A stretch of DNA of 64,000 nucleotides. It comes from Plasmodium coatneyi (lineage: Eukaryota > Apicomplexa > Aconoidasida > Haemosporida > Plasmodiidae). The stretch lies in NCBI RefSeq assembly GCF_001680005.1, contig NC_033567.1, positions 372,001 to 436,000 of the forward strand, read 5' to 3'. The translations under genes were made by a program, and so were the position numbers. Shown here piece after piece: positions 21,752 through 34,514 of this stretch. The first letter of the stretch is position 1. Every line of letters starts with the position of its first letter. The notes under the pieces were generated by a model. It saw only the letters and a program-made list of their open reading frames with translations. It was not told the origin of the DNA and searched no databases.

Positions 21752-23297
21752 ATGATAAATGACATTATTTTAATTGATAGGGAACATATAAAAACCCCGA
21801 GCGAAGAAAAAAATGTCGCCAAAGATGACGAAACGAAATTGAGAATATACGGCTGTCAGTTGATACAGGAGGCTGGGATCATTTTAAAGCGGAAAGCTGT
21901 GACATTGGCCACTGCCCAAGTTTTGTTCCACCGCTTTTACTTTAAAAAGTCCTTAACCGATTTTGACGTCAAGGTTAAGTTCGCCCCCAAGTGGGTCCCC
22001 ACTAATATACATTTGCACAGGAACAGGCAACACATTTGTTTCTACACACACGTAGAAATATCGGTTATTCCTCCATTATTCCCCCCACCTGTCCATCCCG
22101 ACAAACCTTCCTTCCCTTGCAGCTCATCGCACCCGCATCGCTTTACCTAGCTTGCAAACTGGAAGAAGACTTTTGCCGCGTGTACAAAATAATCAGCGCC
22201 TTTTATTTCCTGTACAAATATGAGGACTTAAAAAGCAGGCACTACTATTTCAACGTGAAAAATGTCAACCTGCAGCATTTCCGTATAGACGCAGATTCGA
22301 TGGTAAGCCCATGCGATGGCACAGTTAAATTGTCCATTGCTCGCGATGAGCATTGGATGTGTGTGCATGCACAAGGAAGATGCTCAGCTGCGCAAATACA
22401 TAGCTGCACAACTGCTTAGCTATTCAAAAGCCTGCCCACGCGTTACCCCCCTTCCTAGGAATACAAAAACATGAAAGTCGAAGTTTTCACGTACGAAGTT
22501 TTGATTTTAAAAGAGATGGGATTTATGGTTCACAAAATAAATCAGCACCCCCACTTATTTCTCCTTCCATATGTACATTCCCTTTTTAACAATTTAAATA
22601 AATTTGATGAGGACTTAACGAAAAAGTTGGCCCAATATTCGTGGGGCTTCCTAAATGACAGGTTAAAAAAGGCTTTCTCCCTTTTGCCTTTCCTGAACCC
22701 ATAAGATAAACAAAAAACACAATACTTGTTCATCCGTTTTTACTCTTTTCGTTTTATATTGTGATACTACATTTCATATGAGCTCACTTTAGCATTACAT
22801 CATTGTTGCCCCTTTTTCATCCCTGCAGCATGCGAACAACCCTCTGCTGCGAGTACCAACCACGCTGCATCGCAGTCGCAAGCATTTTCCTGGCCGCACA
22901 CAAGTTGAACATTCCGCTAATTCAGGTACGCCTCAACGTTGCACACAGATGAGGGATTGTTTATGCATGAAAACGCTTGCACTTACCTGCGTTTTCTTAA
23001 ACCCACGCAGCTGGCAATCCAGTTGTTACTCCCTCCACACACCCTTTTTCTCCTCAGAGCACCAACTGGTTCTCACTATTTGACGTTGCATATGAAGACA
23101 TAAAAAAAATATGCATCAAAATTTTGCAGCTCTACAAAATAGGTACTACCCCTCACATGCACACGTGCTTATTGATTAACAGTTAATGTAAGCACCATTT
23201 GTTTACCATGTACCCTTTTTCATATATTTCCCAACCCCCCTTTGCGCCTTTAACAGGACGTTGCGATTATATAGACGTTTTAAAGAAGGAAAAATAG
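21752..23297 (+). CDS. CYC4: Cyclin, cyclin-L-like (Plasmodium CYC4)
   Basis: Six exons read by eye: 21752-21973, 22123-22302, 22459-22661, 22829-22925, 23058-23142, 23257-23297, about 275 residues, all joins in phase with GT/AG ends. The first cyclin box includes ATAQVLFHRFYF and, across intron 1, LIAPASLYLACKLEED, the K-x-E-E signature. The second box spans exons 3-5, with NDSMRTTLCCEYQP followed by IAVASIFLAAHKLNIPL, closely matching the cyclin L/K type. Such cyclins activate transcription- or splicing-associated CDKs rather than driving the cell cycle. There is no Arg/Ser tail, unlike animal cyclin L. The position in the ligase I - MIT - sHSP neighbourhood fits the gene named CYC4 in P. 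falciparum, from memory. Introns 2 and 3 are about 156 and 167 nt. Confidence 0.9.
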
Positions 23298-24534
23298 GCA
23301 TATCACATTTGGATCGACGTGGAAAAGCATAACAATGTATGCACATGCACATGTGCACGATTATGTTCCACTTTCTTTTTTTTTTGTGACCCCCTAATCT
23401 TTGTTTTTGTTTTTTTTATCATTTTTGAATTTTTCCTTTTTTTTTTTTTTTTTTGCCAACATGGGTTATTAATAATACCAAAAATAGGAATGCGCTTCCC
23501 GTTTATTTGCGTCTTGTCCGACACGCCTCATCCTCATGAACTTTTAAACATCACATGTTATTAATTTGGCATAGGAGCTGGCGCAGTTTCATAAATATGC
23601 AATTCAAATGGGTGTTATATATGTGTATCGGGGGAGCAGGTATGCAGGAATACACATTCAAATATATATTCAAGTATACACACATTGCACAATCTGTGAC
23701 CACCAAATGATCGCAACAATTACGCAAAAGTTGGAGCCGTGCGTGGAAGGCCATTACCCCCCTACCCCATTAGTACAATTTAAAAACCATTTTTTGAAAA
23801 TTTTTTTTCGTCAGTTTACCAAGTTTACTTCATCTTGAACTCACGCTCAACTGAGCAATATTTGAGTTCAATGATTCTACTCAGGACTCGAGAGTACATC
23901 GTATCTTTACAATTCATCATTCGTAAAAAAATTTTCTTTCAGTGGTTTACTAAATTGATTTCGAAAAGGGGGGTCTCCCATTGGGTTGGTTTGCGTAAAA
24001 AGGGGGCGAACTACGAAAGCAATAGCGGCGCTGCGCATAAGATATAGGCATAGTTGGCCAAGTTGCTTGCGTTGAAAATGTACGTACAGATAATGTATAC
24101 GTAAATTCGTACATATAAAAGGAGTGTACATTTGCTATGTTTCCTGTAGGAAGAATACAATAGAGTTACTATTATATAATATCCTCCTCCCTGCAAAGGA
24201 ACTTTCCCTTAATTGTGAACCTATTTTTTGGCCACACAAAATGTAAGTACCAATCAGAGCACGTAAACGTTGAAAACACTTAAATTTGTGCGGCTCAAAA
24301 ACGGCATAAAAGAAAAAAATATTCCATGAAAAAAATGTTTACAAATGTATGCGAAAAGTACGCCAGAAGCAGATACAGTAAAAATTATTTCATATTTTTG
24401 CAGATCTTCCTCAAAATGAATAAAAATGTAAAAATTATATTTTTTAAAATTGTTTTAAAAGTGCGCCTATCGCATTTATTTTATATTTTATTCAATCCTG
24501 AACAGCTTTTTTTTTTTTTTATCCACAAAGCGAA

Positions 24535-24568
<34 letters not shown>

Positions 24569-25411
24569 CATGCCCCCTGCCAAAATTTGAAAGGTCAAAA
24601 AATAGCCACTACATTTGGGACATTCTGCAGCTAGCTACAACCCTTTTGCGTTAAATGCCAATTGGCTAGTTTTACTCAAATGTGAAAAGATGAAAAAATT
24701 CGTGGGGGGTTATTAATTTCCAAAAGAAAGTAACAAATGGTAGCTAGCCATTTACTCAAAAGGAATACTTTCGTATGCATATTATGAGTTATTTTTTTTT
24801 TGGAAAATATACGCATTTTTGCATAACCCCCTACAAATGTGAAAGAATACAAAGGTGTACGGAAAATGCATATAATAAATGGGTGGCAATTTACATGGGT
24901 TATAATACGTCCCACGTGTAGTACTGTTGCAGTGGGGAAGATCCTTCCACTTTAACTTAATTTGGGACTATTTTACATAAGCTGCTCCACATGTAGGAAT
25001 GTTTTACAGCTCAACATGCTTGCTACACCATTAAGTGGAAATACGATTAGCAAAATCATTATGCGTATGTGGTTTATATGGGCGCATGATGTACATATCC
25101 ACATGATGGTCTTGCGTACCAAAATTGTGTACGTGCGTTAGAGATGGGAAATTTTTTGCTAACATGGCCTACAGTTATATGCCAAAACGTTCGAACATGA
25201 ATATAATATGTACGTGCAGATCATGCAAGAAATTAAAAATTTATAAGCGGAAATGAAGAAAACACGTAAAAAGGTCAAAATGTTACATTATCGCCTTTGC
25301 GCAAAAATGGGATAAAAAAACAAAAAAAGGGAAACATCGCATATCTGATTGTCTCAAATATTGTGCTACTTGGGTGGTACGAAGGGGTCATAACTTCACT
25401 GTAGGAATGTC
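23298..25411. other. Convergent intergenic region
   Basis: About 2.1 kb between the 3' ends of the cyclin and phosphatase genes. It holds several poly-T runs (about 23435-23455 and 24538-24566) but no frame with coding composition. This is unusually long for a convergent gap, but nothing specific is seen. Confidence 0.55.
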
Positions 25412-28400
25412 TTAAAATTTTCTTTTCCTCTTTTTCTTGTTATACTTTCTCAGTTCACGTATAACTGATTTCTGAAAGGGGAGAATTAGAAGGAAGAAAA
25501 AAAAAATTTTAAGTGAAGGGGTGAGGGAGCCCCCCACCAAAAAAATAACATTTTGCTTAATGTGTAAAATTGATGCATGAAACGGTGACGCATATGTGCA
25601 TAATCTCCTAAGGTACTAACAACAGTGTAAACAAATTTGCATAAACACTTTTGTGCAAATTATGTCGTTTATATATCTTCATGTACAACACACATTATGT
25701 AGCCAAACGGGTGTGCTGCCTTTTTGTCCTTTTTTTTTTTTTTTTTTACCTTCTTTGACAATTTTTTTAAAAAGGGGATTAATTTGTAAAGCTCCTTATC
25801 AGTTGGGTCGTCAAACCTAAGGGGAAAGGAAGTCACCACGGCGCGTTTTGCAAATATGTTAAAAATATGTACTCACAATGTAAATGCGCAAAGTGTACAC
25901 ACGAATGCATCGTACCAGCTTTTGATTAAGATACAGTTGTCTTCGCAGAACTTATGGACGAAGGTGGAATTCTGAAAGGGGGAGGTGAAAGCATGAGGGG
26001 GTGGTAGTGAAGAAGCGCATTTTATGTGTTGCCTATTCCAAAATGGATATTCACACACATTCCTTCTTTTAACGCATTTTTGGTCATACATCAATGATAA
26101 CGACGTTGTTTAAGTCCCGTCCAAGTATTTTTAAATCCTTCACATAGTTATTATTCCTAAAAAGTGTTTGCAATGGCAATTTTATTTTAATTGTCTGCCG
26201 CTTTGCTCGTCGAGCTTATGACAAATTAAACGTTCCCTTATGAAATCAAGTGTGCATACCAAAAGGTACAGGATTCCCTAAACAGTCGGTACGCGCAGAT
26301 GTTGTCCTTATCCAACTTGTCGATAACGGCGTTTGCATACTGAGTTGGAAAAAACGGGGAACATAATTCTTTAAGAGGGGAAGAAAATTGTCTCGTTTTT
26401 AGGCAAGTAAGATGCGCAAGTCTGCTCCGTTTGCCCATTTGCTATCTTTTTTTTTTTTTTCTTTTCTTTTTTACCTTGGGTAAGCTAGCTGTGAAGATAA
26501 CCACTTCGTAATGTTTCGATATTTCCTTAAAAAATTGCTCCACGCCTTTTCACAAAAATGGAAAAACAAAAAGTAAATAGGAAATTCCTATTGTCTTTTT
26601 ACTGCGCGTCTTACGTGAAGACTCGTTTTGCGACTGCATTTCTTAATTATATTTCTCCTTTTTTTTTTTTTTTTTATCTTACCTGGTCTCTTATTCACAT
26701 AAATTACACAGCGTCCGTCACCAAGCTCGATCTGGAAGGAAGTTCATGTGAAGAAATAAGCAAGCGCATAGACGGGAAAAACGGTACACATGTATATATG
26801 TAGCCACGCACGAACGGAAAGATGACCCCCTCCCCCGTTTTATCACCCTTTTTGGGCACTTACGTGGATCCTGAAAGAATTGTACCTCTCCCCCCGTAAG
26901 GTGCTATGAACAAGTGTCTCGTCTAGATCGAGAACGATGGTCTTCCTCCCCTTGAGAGAAATAAAAAACAAAAAAAAAGAGATATGATATAACGTGATAT
27001 ATAATGTCACCTTGCGGAGTGCGCTATCCGACTAACACCCAAGTGAATGGAACAAACGATTCAATCGACGCAATTCAAAAACGGCGATAACCCAAAATTA
27101 AGATATTTCGTCACTCTGCAGCGCTTTTGTAAAAGACCTTCGCTCATAACCGAACGGACGAGAGAGGACGTAAAAATAGACATTTTCCCCACCTCAGCAA
27201 CTTACCCTTTCTCCTTCTCTCTGTTCTCCCAACAAAAATTCCCGCGTTTGGTAATTTTCGCTATGGCTGTCTGCTTCCCTTTCATTGCTGCTTCTGTTCA
27301 TCATTTTCTTCGAGCTGTACATCTTTAGCAACCGTAGACTTTTCAATTTTTTCATTTTTTTTTTCCTTTTTAAATGAAACTTCTTTTTCCTAATAACTTT
27401 ATTGGATCCATTTTCCGCTGAGAGGGAGGTCAATGTGCTTGTCCTCTTTCTACGCTGGAAGAACAGAAAGGACCTGAACTTCATAAAATACGATCGAAAA
27501 TTTTTTTTCTTCCTTTTTAGTACATTTTTTTTGCGTTCCATTTTGGTGTCTTCATATTTGTGCTCAGAGGTTCTGTCCGTATTTTTTTCCTTTCGCTCTT
27601 CAAGCACTTTTTTTTTCTGCTGATAAGGATTGTCATAATACTTTTCCTTCGACACGCTGGTTATTAAATCCTTCATCAGTAATTCCTGTTTATCGTATGA
27701 CATGCTGTAGTTACATTTTTCATCCTCATTGATTGCATTCGTGTAATTATTCGAACGGTCCGTGTTGCTACAGTTTTTCCAAATTGGACTATCCTCATCA
27801 GTTCTTCTATTTGCAAGGGGATCATCTTTACGTGTATTTAAGCTGTCATTTCCGGTCATTACATTTACACCATGTTTCAAGCTTCCACCAAGTTGATTTC
27901 CAATGCAAACGCGCATTAAAACATCCGTGTCGGTGCTTACTTCCTTTACACTTGCTATTCTTTTTTCATCCATAAGAGTGTGATCCCCACCTTTTCTCTT
28001 CGTGTCGCCCATTTCTTCTGGATACGCAGAGAAGACTTCTTCTTCCACTTTTATCTTCTTCTCAACAATTTTTTTATGGAACGTGCTACCATTAAACGCA
28101 TGATTTACACCGCTAACCATTTGTATGCCCAAAAATTTTCTCACACAATCATTTGCTGTTGCAAAATTGTGGGGGGGAAATTTCTCCGATGCATAGCTCA
28201 ATCGCGTGTCTAACTTTTCGCTTTTCATATTTCTACTCTCTTCTTTTCTGGACAGATTAAATATCTCATTTTTATTAATAAAATTTTTTATCCTCAATTT
28301 ATTTTTTTCAAAAAAGAACAGTTTCTTTTTGCTGCATTTTTCTTCCTTCCTGTTATTTGGGCTGTTATTTGTGTCCGCGATTATTGATGTGTGTTGGGAA

Positions 28401-30499
28401 GATGTCTGCATGGGGTTTATCTTCACGTTTTTTTCCCCCCCGTTTGTCTTCCCATTTTGTTCCCATAAGACGTGTAAAGTATCCTCTCCTTTCTTCCCCA
28501 TTTTGTCACTAACGTTTTTACAAACTAGGTCAGACTGATACCCAGAATTCATCTGCTCAGTTGTGACTTGGTCACTTTTCCGTAATTCTGAAACATCTTC
28601 GATGGTACGTCTAACTTCACCTTGAAGCTCCTCATTGGATACATTCACCTTGGCAACAGCCTCTTGGGGATCATCATTTTTGTTCTGTTGTACAGAGAGA
28701 GCCCATGTCTTCCAAATATGAGCTCCCTGTGGAGGGTGGTCCTTAAGGTGGTTGCGTCTCCCGCTTTGTTTCATGCCAACTGCGCACTTTTCATTGTATT
28801 GCATAATTTGGCTCACACAATATTCATCCCAATTAATGTGGTCCTTCCGACTCTCCTCCCCACTTTCCACCATTTCAGCAATTTCTTTCTTCCCTTTCTT
28901 CGTCCTTCTACGCACAAATGGGGCAATTATTTTCTTATTGCTATTAGAGATGTGCAATCCCTTTATCTTTATTTGGTCCATTTTATCTGTCTTCATCGAA
29001 TTTTTACACCAAATGAAGTTGGCATTTTTCTTCCTTATAACATCATCCAGCTGTTTTTCATTTATACGATTGGGCGCAACTTCCGTTTTATCCTCTAAAG
29101 CTATTCTCCTATCATCCCCCTCGATAGCACACTGTTTTATGTTCATGTCTGATGCGCAATACTCAAGGGTAGCTGCATCATCACTTGGTTGCAATACCTG
29201 TTTGGGAAATATGTCTGCATACGAGATGGTACCGCTAGCCCTTTTCAGCCTGCTCAGTTTTGTTATTTCCTTTGGCTTGAATGGCCTATCTCTTGCGATG
29301 CTTAAAAGGAGATTATTCATTCTGTTTTTTTTTTCCTTTAAAATTTTCTCCAAAAGATTTGTGCTCTCACTTTCATCCTCACACATTACAGGATATGTAT
29401 TTTTCGTGTTATCATTTAGGGAATTATCTAAAATGTACTTCTGTTCCTCTTTCTCATTTGTCATCGTATAAGAATTATCCTTTAGATCTTTTTCTTCCTT
29501 TTTCATTCTGTTATTTTTGGGGGAGTCTTCGCTAAGGGCTTCGCCGTTCCTTCTGCCTGTGATTCTTCCCTTTCCCTTTAACTTGGCTGCATAAGGGATT
29601 GTAAAAATTTTGTCCTCCTCTCTTCTATGTTCTTTCGCACTTTCCTCCGCTGCTTCCTCCCCCCCTGGGCATATCACACAACCCTCAGGTGGAGAACATT
29701 CGCCTGTTACACTTTTTCCCCGGCTGTCTGATCCCCCCTTTGAATCGCAAAAATAATTTTCATCCTTCCTTTTTATTTTCAAAAATAAGTTTTTAAAAAT
29801 TTTTACTTTTTCAGCTGAACATAGAATCTTTTTAGAAGAATTTCTCAATAGACGTACAAAATTTTCTTTCCTAAAATGTGTATTGTCATTTTTTGTTCTC
29901 CCTACGTTTTTACCATTCGGAGTAAGAGGAACAGGGTTTTGGTTCGCCAACTTATATTTCTCTTCTCCTAACTCGTTAATAAAATTTTTGTTGTTCTTCC
30001 TGCTTTGCACGTTTTTTACATCCCCCTCTTTGATGCTCCCCCGGGGAGGAGTATTCCTTTCTTCACATATGCAATGACAACTGGGGAAGTAATGCTCCTC
30101 ATCGGGGTATCCCAATTTTCGCACACCACCGTTGTTATGACTTGAAACCAAACTGAGTATTCCATCATAATTTTCGCTTTCGCCTTGTCTCTTCTTGAGT
30201 AATTTTTTCTCTTTTTCTCCATTCATGAGCTCCTTTTCACTTTTCTTAGAATTCTTTTTCTTCAGCAAGCAGTAGACATCCTTATGCTTGTCATCGTTTA
30301 GTAAAAAATATTTCGGTACTACCTGGTACTCCAGTTTTTCCATTAATGTATTGTCCTCTAACTTTAGAATGATGTTTTCTCCCTCTTTCTTATTCCTCTG
30401 TGTGAGGTTCTTCATTTCGCACCTTGGCTTGGTTTTCCCGTCTTTGACTTTTTTCCCCTCTGATGAGTAGCTCCCCTGGTTTAACAGTTCGCTTGGCAA
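25412..30499 (-). CDS. NLI-interacting-factor-like (FCP1/SCP-type) phosphatase with very long N-terminal extension
   Basis: Nine exons (minus): 30499-27206, 26950-26864, 26731-26683, 26545-26475, 26339-26260, 26156-26090, 25971-25916, 25816-25750, 25471-25412, about 1276 residues. All phases agree. Exon 2 opens the catalytic domain with TIVLDLDETLVHST, which contains the DxDxT nucleophile. Later exons supply VNKRPGVEQFFKEIS, EVVIFTASLPKYA, GRDLNNVVIID, IKSWFDDPTDKELYKLIPFL and a Lys-rich tail. These are all landmarks of small C-terminal-domain phosphatases that act on serine phosphates, for example on the RNA polymerase II tail. Exon 1 encodes about 1098 residues that are almost entirely Lys/Glu/Asn-rich and probably disordered, with no recognised domain. 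Its start is the first Met of the frame. The numbering within the Plasmodium NIF family could not be decided. Confidence 0.9.
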
Positions 30500-33457
30500 T
30501 TAGTCTACCAGTTAGAGCAATTATTTTATTTTATTTTTTCCAAAAATATAAATTATCAAGCTGAAAGTAAGGGATGTCCCCCGTTTGCATCTATCCCTGC
30601 GTACATAAGCAGCAGGACAATTTCCATACGGGTTCTTACTTGACTATATTCCAAAGCGTAAGTTTTATTAGCCCAAGAAAGGGAACACATACAGTAAAAT
30701 GGAAAGGTTAACAGAGCGTACACCTCCGTGTCAGCACTACTTGGTGGAGCTTTTATGTTTGCACCTTTTTCACAACCAATCTTCAGTATACTTACAATCG
30801 GTAGATATACTGACAAACACGCAAAATGCACTTTTGTAGGTTCCTTTATTTCGCTCGACCTTCTTGTTAAAAGGACCAACGTACATATAACTACAATTGG
30901 TGGTGTGATGCCTCGACGGAATTATAATTGCCTGAAGAACCTTCCTCCGTGAATTTCCCCCATGTGTCTTTCAACCAAATGAAGGGGCCTTTGTAGCGCT
31001 GTCCCCAAGTGGGTAGTATTTTTATTCTCTTACTGTTCTTCAATCCTGTAGATATGTATAGCTACTGCGTCCTCTTTCAATCTATTTAGCTTTACTGTAT
31101 TTTGTGTTGCACTTTATATTTCCCTCCCTCTTTTAAACAAAAGCTGGGATAAAAGTTTGCTCTTCAGTTATTAAATCAAATGAGGATTTTCATCACCACA
31201 GTAAACAAGGATATAGCTTCTCTACATATTGTATATTTAATGGGACATGAAAATAAAAACACACATAACTGTTCACAAATGGTACGAAATTTTGCGGGAA
31301 AAAAAAAATTTCCTAGATTTGTACTACCTAGACGCATGTTACATAGAACAAATAAAAAATTAAATAAGTTAATGTACAAAATCCTACTTTTTAATAAACG
31401 AATGGAAATGCAAAAAAAATCGTAAAATCGCAAATCATTTTTAATTCTTAACATCGCCTTGAAAAAAAAAAAAAAAAAAGTCCACTAGAGAAGAGTTTGT
31501 TGATAAATCCATCTGTTTAAGTCTATATTTGGTGTAACTTCTTTTTTTTTTCTTAATTTTTACGCAATCATTTCTTCTTATCAAATGCGCGTGATATGCG
31601 TAAAAATGGGAACTCTTAAAATTTTTGCATATTTTTAAATTTCCGCAAATTTTCAAAGTATATGCAAGTTGAAGGTACCACTGCATAACGCGCAAGGCGT
31701 CTGCATGTACATAGCATGCACATCCCACGCGCATAAAAACGTACAAAAAAATTAAACATAAGTGTATAAATATAAATGTTCTTATGCGAAAAGACTGTAA
31801 TTACCTTTTTCTGAGCGCTTATAAAGTTTGGACTGTTTTTGTCTGGGGAATGCATTCTCCCTCGAGGAAATCACTCCCGAATAGAATATTCCTGCATGCG
31901 TAAGTCAGAACGGACACGCGTGCTTGGCCATACATATGCATGTATGTGTTCACCTGTACACTTGCATATTCGCAATTTTGCGGAGGTGACGTCAACGCCG
32001 CAGTGGAAACACTGCACGTGAAACAAGTTATGGTCTACGTGCCTCATAAAGGGGAACACGTAAAATGTGTCTACACAAACAGATCGCCTTTTGCGTGGCC
32101 GCACAGTGTTTTCAAAAAATTTCGAAGTTTATGTTTTCCCTCGTGAAGTAATATATATACAAGGGGAGGAACACAAATGGTTTTGCTATCGTGTGAGAGC
32201 CGCTCGGCGAAATGTCTATGCAACGATTTTTCCAAAGGGCGCTCGCAGGTATTGCATTATACACATATCTATATACATATATATTTATATGTACTATGCG
32301 CACATGCGCGGTATGCTTATCGCGTGAGTGGCGTAGAGAAAATTGCACTATTGTGTTCACCACTGTGTTCACCGTTCCTTAATGTCCCACGAAATTTTTC
32401 ATCTCACTTCAACGCAAAAAATATGATAAAAACGCCTATTGTTGCTTCCTCTTAAAAAGACCGCCTACGAACACATTTGATGCAATACAGATGGACGAAA
32501 TTTTTGCACAAAAGTGCTATCGAATAAATGGAACTTTTAAACCGCCCTTTGTGAGCCATAACAAATGTAGTGACTCACGAATAAACATATTGGAAGGAAA
32601 ATACATTACCAAAAGGAATAAAAAAAAATCTCCTTAAAAGAAGTACGATATATTTTTATACAGTCACTCCTGAAAATTGAACACATGGACATAAAAAATA
32701 AAATTTTGAAAAAAAGGAACCCCAACTATTTCGTAAAAATGAATAACGTCTTTTTTTTTTTTTTTTTTATTTTCCCCGTTTCCATTTTCCTGCTATATGT
32801 TTGCATTCACATTCCTGAGAAAAAAGGACAATACAACAAAGTTCCCCCTCCCCCAATAGGTACATTTCAACAGCCTATATATTCTTATGAACATTTTTGT
32901 GTCTTTTTCTAAGAGGAAATGCGAAATTTGCATATACTGACATGCGTCATCCATATGTGGAACGCCCTTCTGCCCTATTAAAACTCCATTCGTTTCTAAA
33001 TTACGTAGCTCGCGATTTTCCATAAACACCTGCTGGTTCATTTTCTGCTTATTCATTTCCCCATTTTTCGCCCCTTTCCTGTAACCTCTTGAAATATTGA
33101 GGAATACGTAAAAGACCCTCCATATGCTTACATTTTTGTGCATACAAGTTATGCGTGCGGGAAAAAACACATGTTCACTTAACATCCACAAAATTTTCCA
33201 ACGCAGAAGAAGGGGAAGGTGAAAATTGATCTTTCGTTCGCATAATGGAAGCATATAAATAAACATAGCCCCATTAACTTCTTCCCATTGTTTTCCCGTT
33301 CCCCTTCCGTTTTTTTTATGTATCCTTTTAAAGTTATATTTAAAAAAAAAAAAAAAATGGAGCGGAATATTCCACAAAACGGCAATAGCACCACAGCCCA
33401 TAGGTAAAAATGGCACGCAGCTAGAAGTCGCTAAATGCTGTGTGTGCACGATGCACC
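30500..33457. other. Long intergenic region, phosphatase promoter side and cyclophilin 3' side
   Basis: Nearly 3 kb. Only weak open frames are present. One is 31180-31425 (+), listed separately. Another is a 222-codon frame on the minus strand, 32793-33461, which contains poly-Phe from a poly-A/T run and overlaps the cyclophilin stop codon; it is probably chance. Many ATG-rich short frames and TA repeats are present near 32250-32300. Confidence 0.5.
31180..31425 (+). CDS. Hypothetical small basic protein
   Basis: Eighty-one codons from an ATG in A-rich context (AAATCAAATGAGG) to TAA. The C-terminal half is strongly basic with protein-like composition (KKKFPRFVLPRRMLHRTNKK). No homologue or domain is recognised. 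An antisense frame of similar length overlaps it completely, so coding status is uncertain. If real, a nucleic-acid-binding or mitochondrial ribosomal role would be one guess, without evidence. Confidence 0.2.
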   Translation: MRIFITTVNKDIASLHIVYLMGHENKNTHNCSQMVRNFAGKKKFPRFVLPRRMLHRTNKKLNKLMYKILLFNKRMEMQKKS

Positions 33458-34514
33458 TCACAACACACCCGATTTTGTGACTAGGACTCGTTTTACGGGA
33501 GCCCCAGAATCGGTGCCAACCGCTTCAATCTGAACCAACTTGTCCAATCCATCAATTACTTCCCCAAAGACAACGTGCCTTCCGTCCAGCCAAGGCGTCG
33601 GAATAAATAAAATAAAAAACTGACTTCCATTGGTATTTTTCCCTGCATTCGCCATGGAAAGCATTCCCCGCTTCGTATGCTTTAATGTGAAATTTTCGTC
33701 GGGGAATTTCTCTCCATAAATGCTCAAACCACCCATTCCGTTGAAGTGCGTTATGTCACCACCTTGTGCCATAAAATTTGGAATTATGCGATGGAAAATC
33801 GAATTCGTATAGTTCAACATTTTACCATTCACTACTGTTCCTTTGCATATACTAACGAAATTTTCCACCGTCTTGGGGGCTACCTTTCCGTATAGCCCGA
33901 ACGTTATTCTTCCGATTGGCTTGTCATTTATGCTTATGTCGAAGTAAGTCTGCACAAAAAAAAAAAAAAAAATTGTAAACGGGTCAGCCAAAAGAGCAGT
34001 GGTTAGCAAGAAAAATAAATAAATAATATGAACAGGTTCGGTAAAAACGGACTGGCTAGCTAAAAATTGTATGCAGGTACGCTAAACGGTACAGTTGTTA
34101 AAAAAAAAAAAATATATGAACCGTTCATGCAAAAACGGGCTCTGTATGGCAAAAAAAATATGAACGGGTGACGCAAAAGCGAGGTTGTCCAAAGGGCCCC
34201 CATTATATTCCGACAGCATCACGTCCCATGATCAAGTGTACTCAAGCGATAAGGGACAACGCCATTGAAAGGAAGCGTGCCTCACTAATCTCCCAGACAG
34301 ACACACACACACATTGCTCATACCTTGTGAGTGATTTCATGATTCTCCGCCTCAATGTAACTCCTTTGCAGTATAAAGAATATGGTCAAAACGGTCGTGA
34401 GCTAACAAAAGAGAGTAAAAAGCGCATTTTGAGGTAAACACAAGAGGGCACAAATCAGTACTCATTCTTTCCTCATTTTTACTCCTCTTCTTTTTGATTT
34501 ACCAGTTTGTTCAT
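33458..34514 (-). CDS. Cyclophilin-type peptidyl-prolyl cis-trans isomerase with signal peptide
   Basis: Three exons (minus): 34514-34503 (12 nt), 34401-34324, 33949-33458, about 193 residues, all phase 0. Exons 1 and 2 encode MNKL plus a hydrophobic stretch (LTTVLTIFFILQ), a plausible signal peptide. Exon 3 is a complete cyclophilin domain from TYFDISINDKPIGRI. Active-site residues are visible: the Arg of FHRIIPNFMAQGGD, the FF of NTNGSQFFILF, and W-L-D-G-R-H-V-V-FG, which carries the cyclosporin-contacting Trp. It should assist proline isomerisation during folding in the ER or secretory pathway. Exon 3 alone would give a protein lacking a sensible N-terminus. Exons 1-2 are inferred from splice consensus (CTG|GTAAAT, TTGTTAG|CTC, CACAAG|GTATG, GTGCAG|ACT). 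Confidence 0.85.
34015..34180. repeat. Degenerate repeat in cyclophilin intron 2
   Basis: Three related units of about 50 bp, each with an AATATGAAC(A/C)GGT-like start followed by GTAAAAACGG or GCAAAAACGG, lie within the 374-bp second intron. Confidence 0.6.

Noticed and set aside
28206..29471. Long hydrophobic plus-strand frames (up to 239 codons) opposite the phosphatase exon 1
   Set aside because: They are antisense reflections of a Lys/Glu/Asn-rich coding exon, which always gives Phe/Leu/Ser-rich complements; no splice or start evidence.
32793..33461. A 222-codon minus-strand frame after the cyclophilin gene
   Set aside because: Contains a homopolymer-derived Phe run, begins on the cyclophilin stop codon, and shows no domain; probably 3' UTR.
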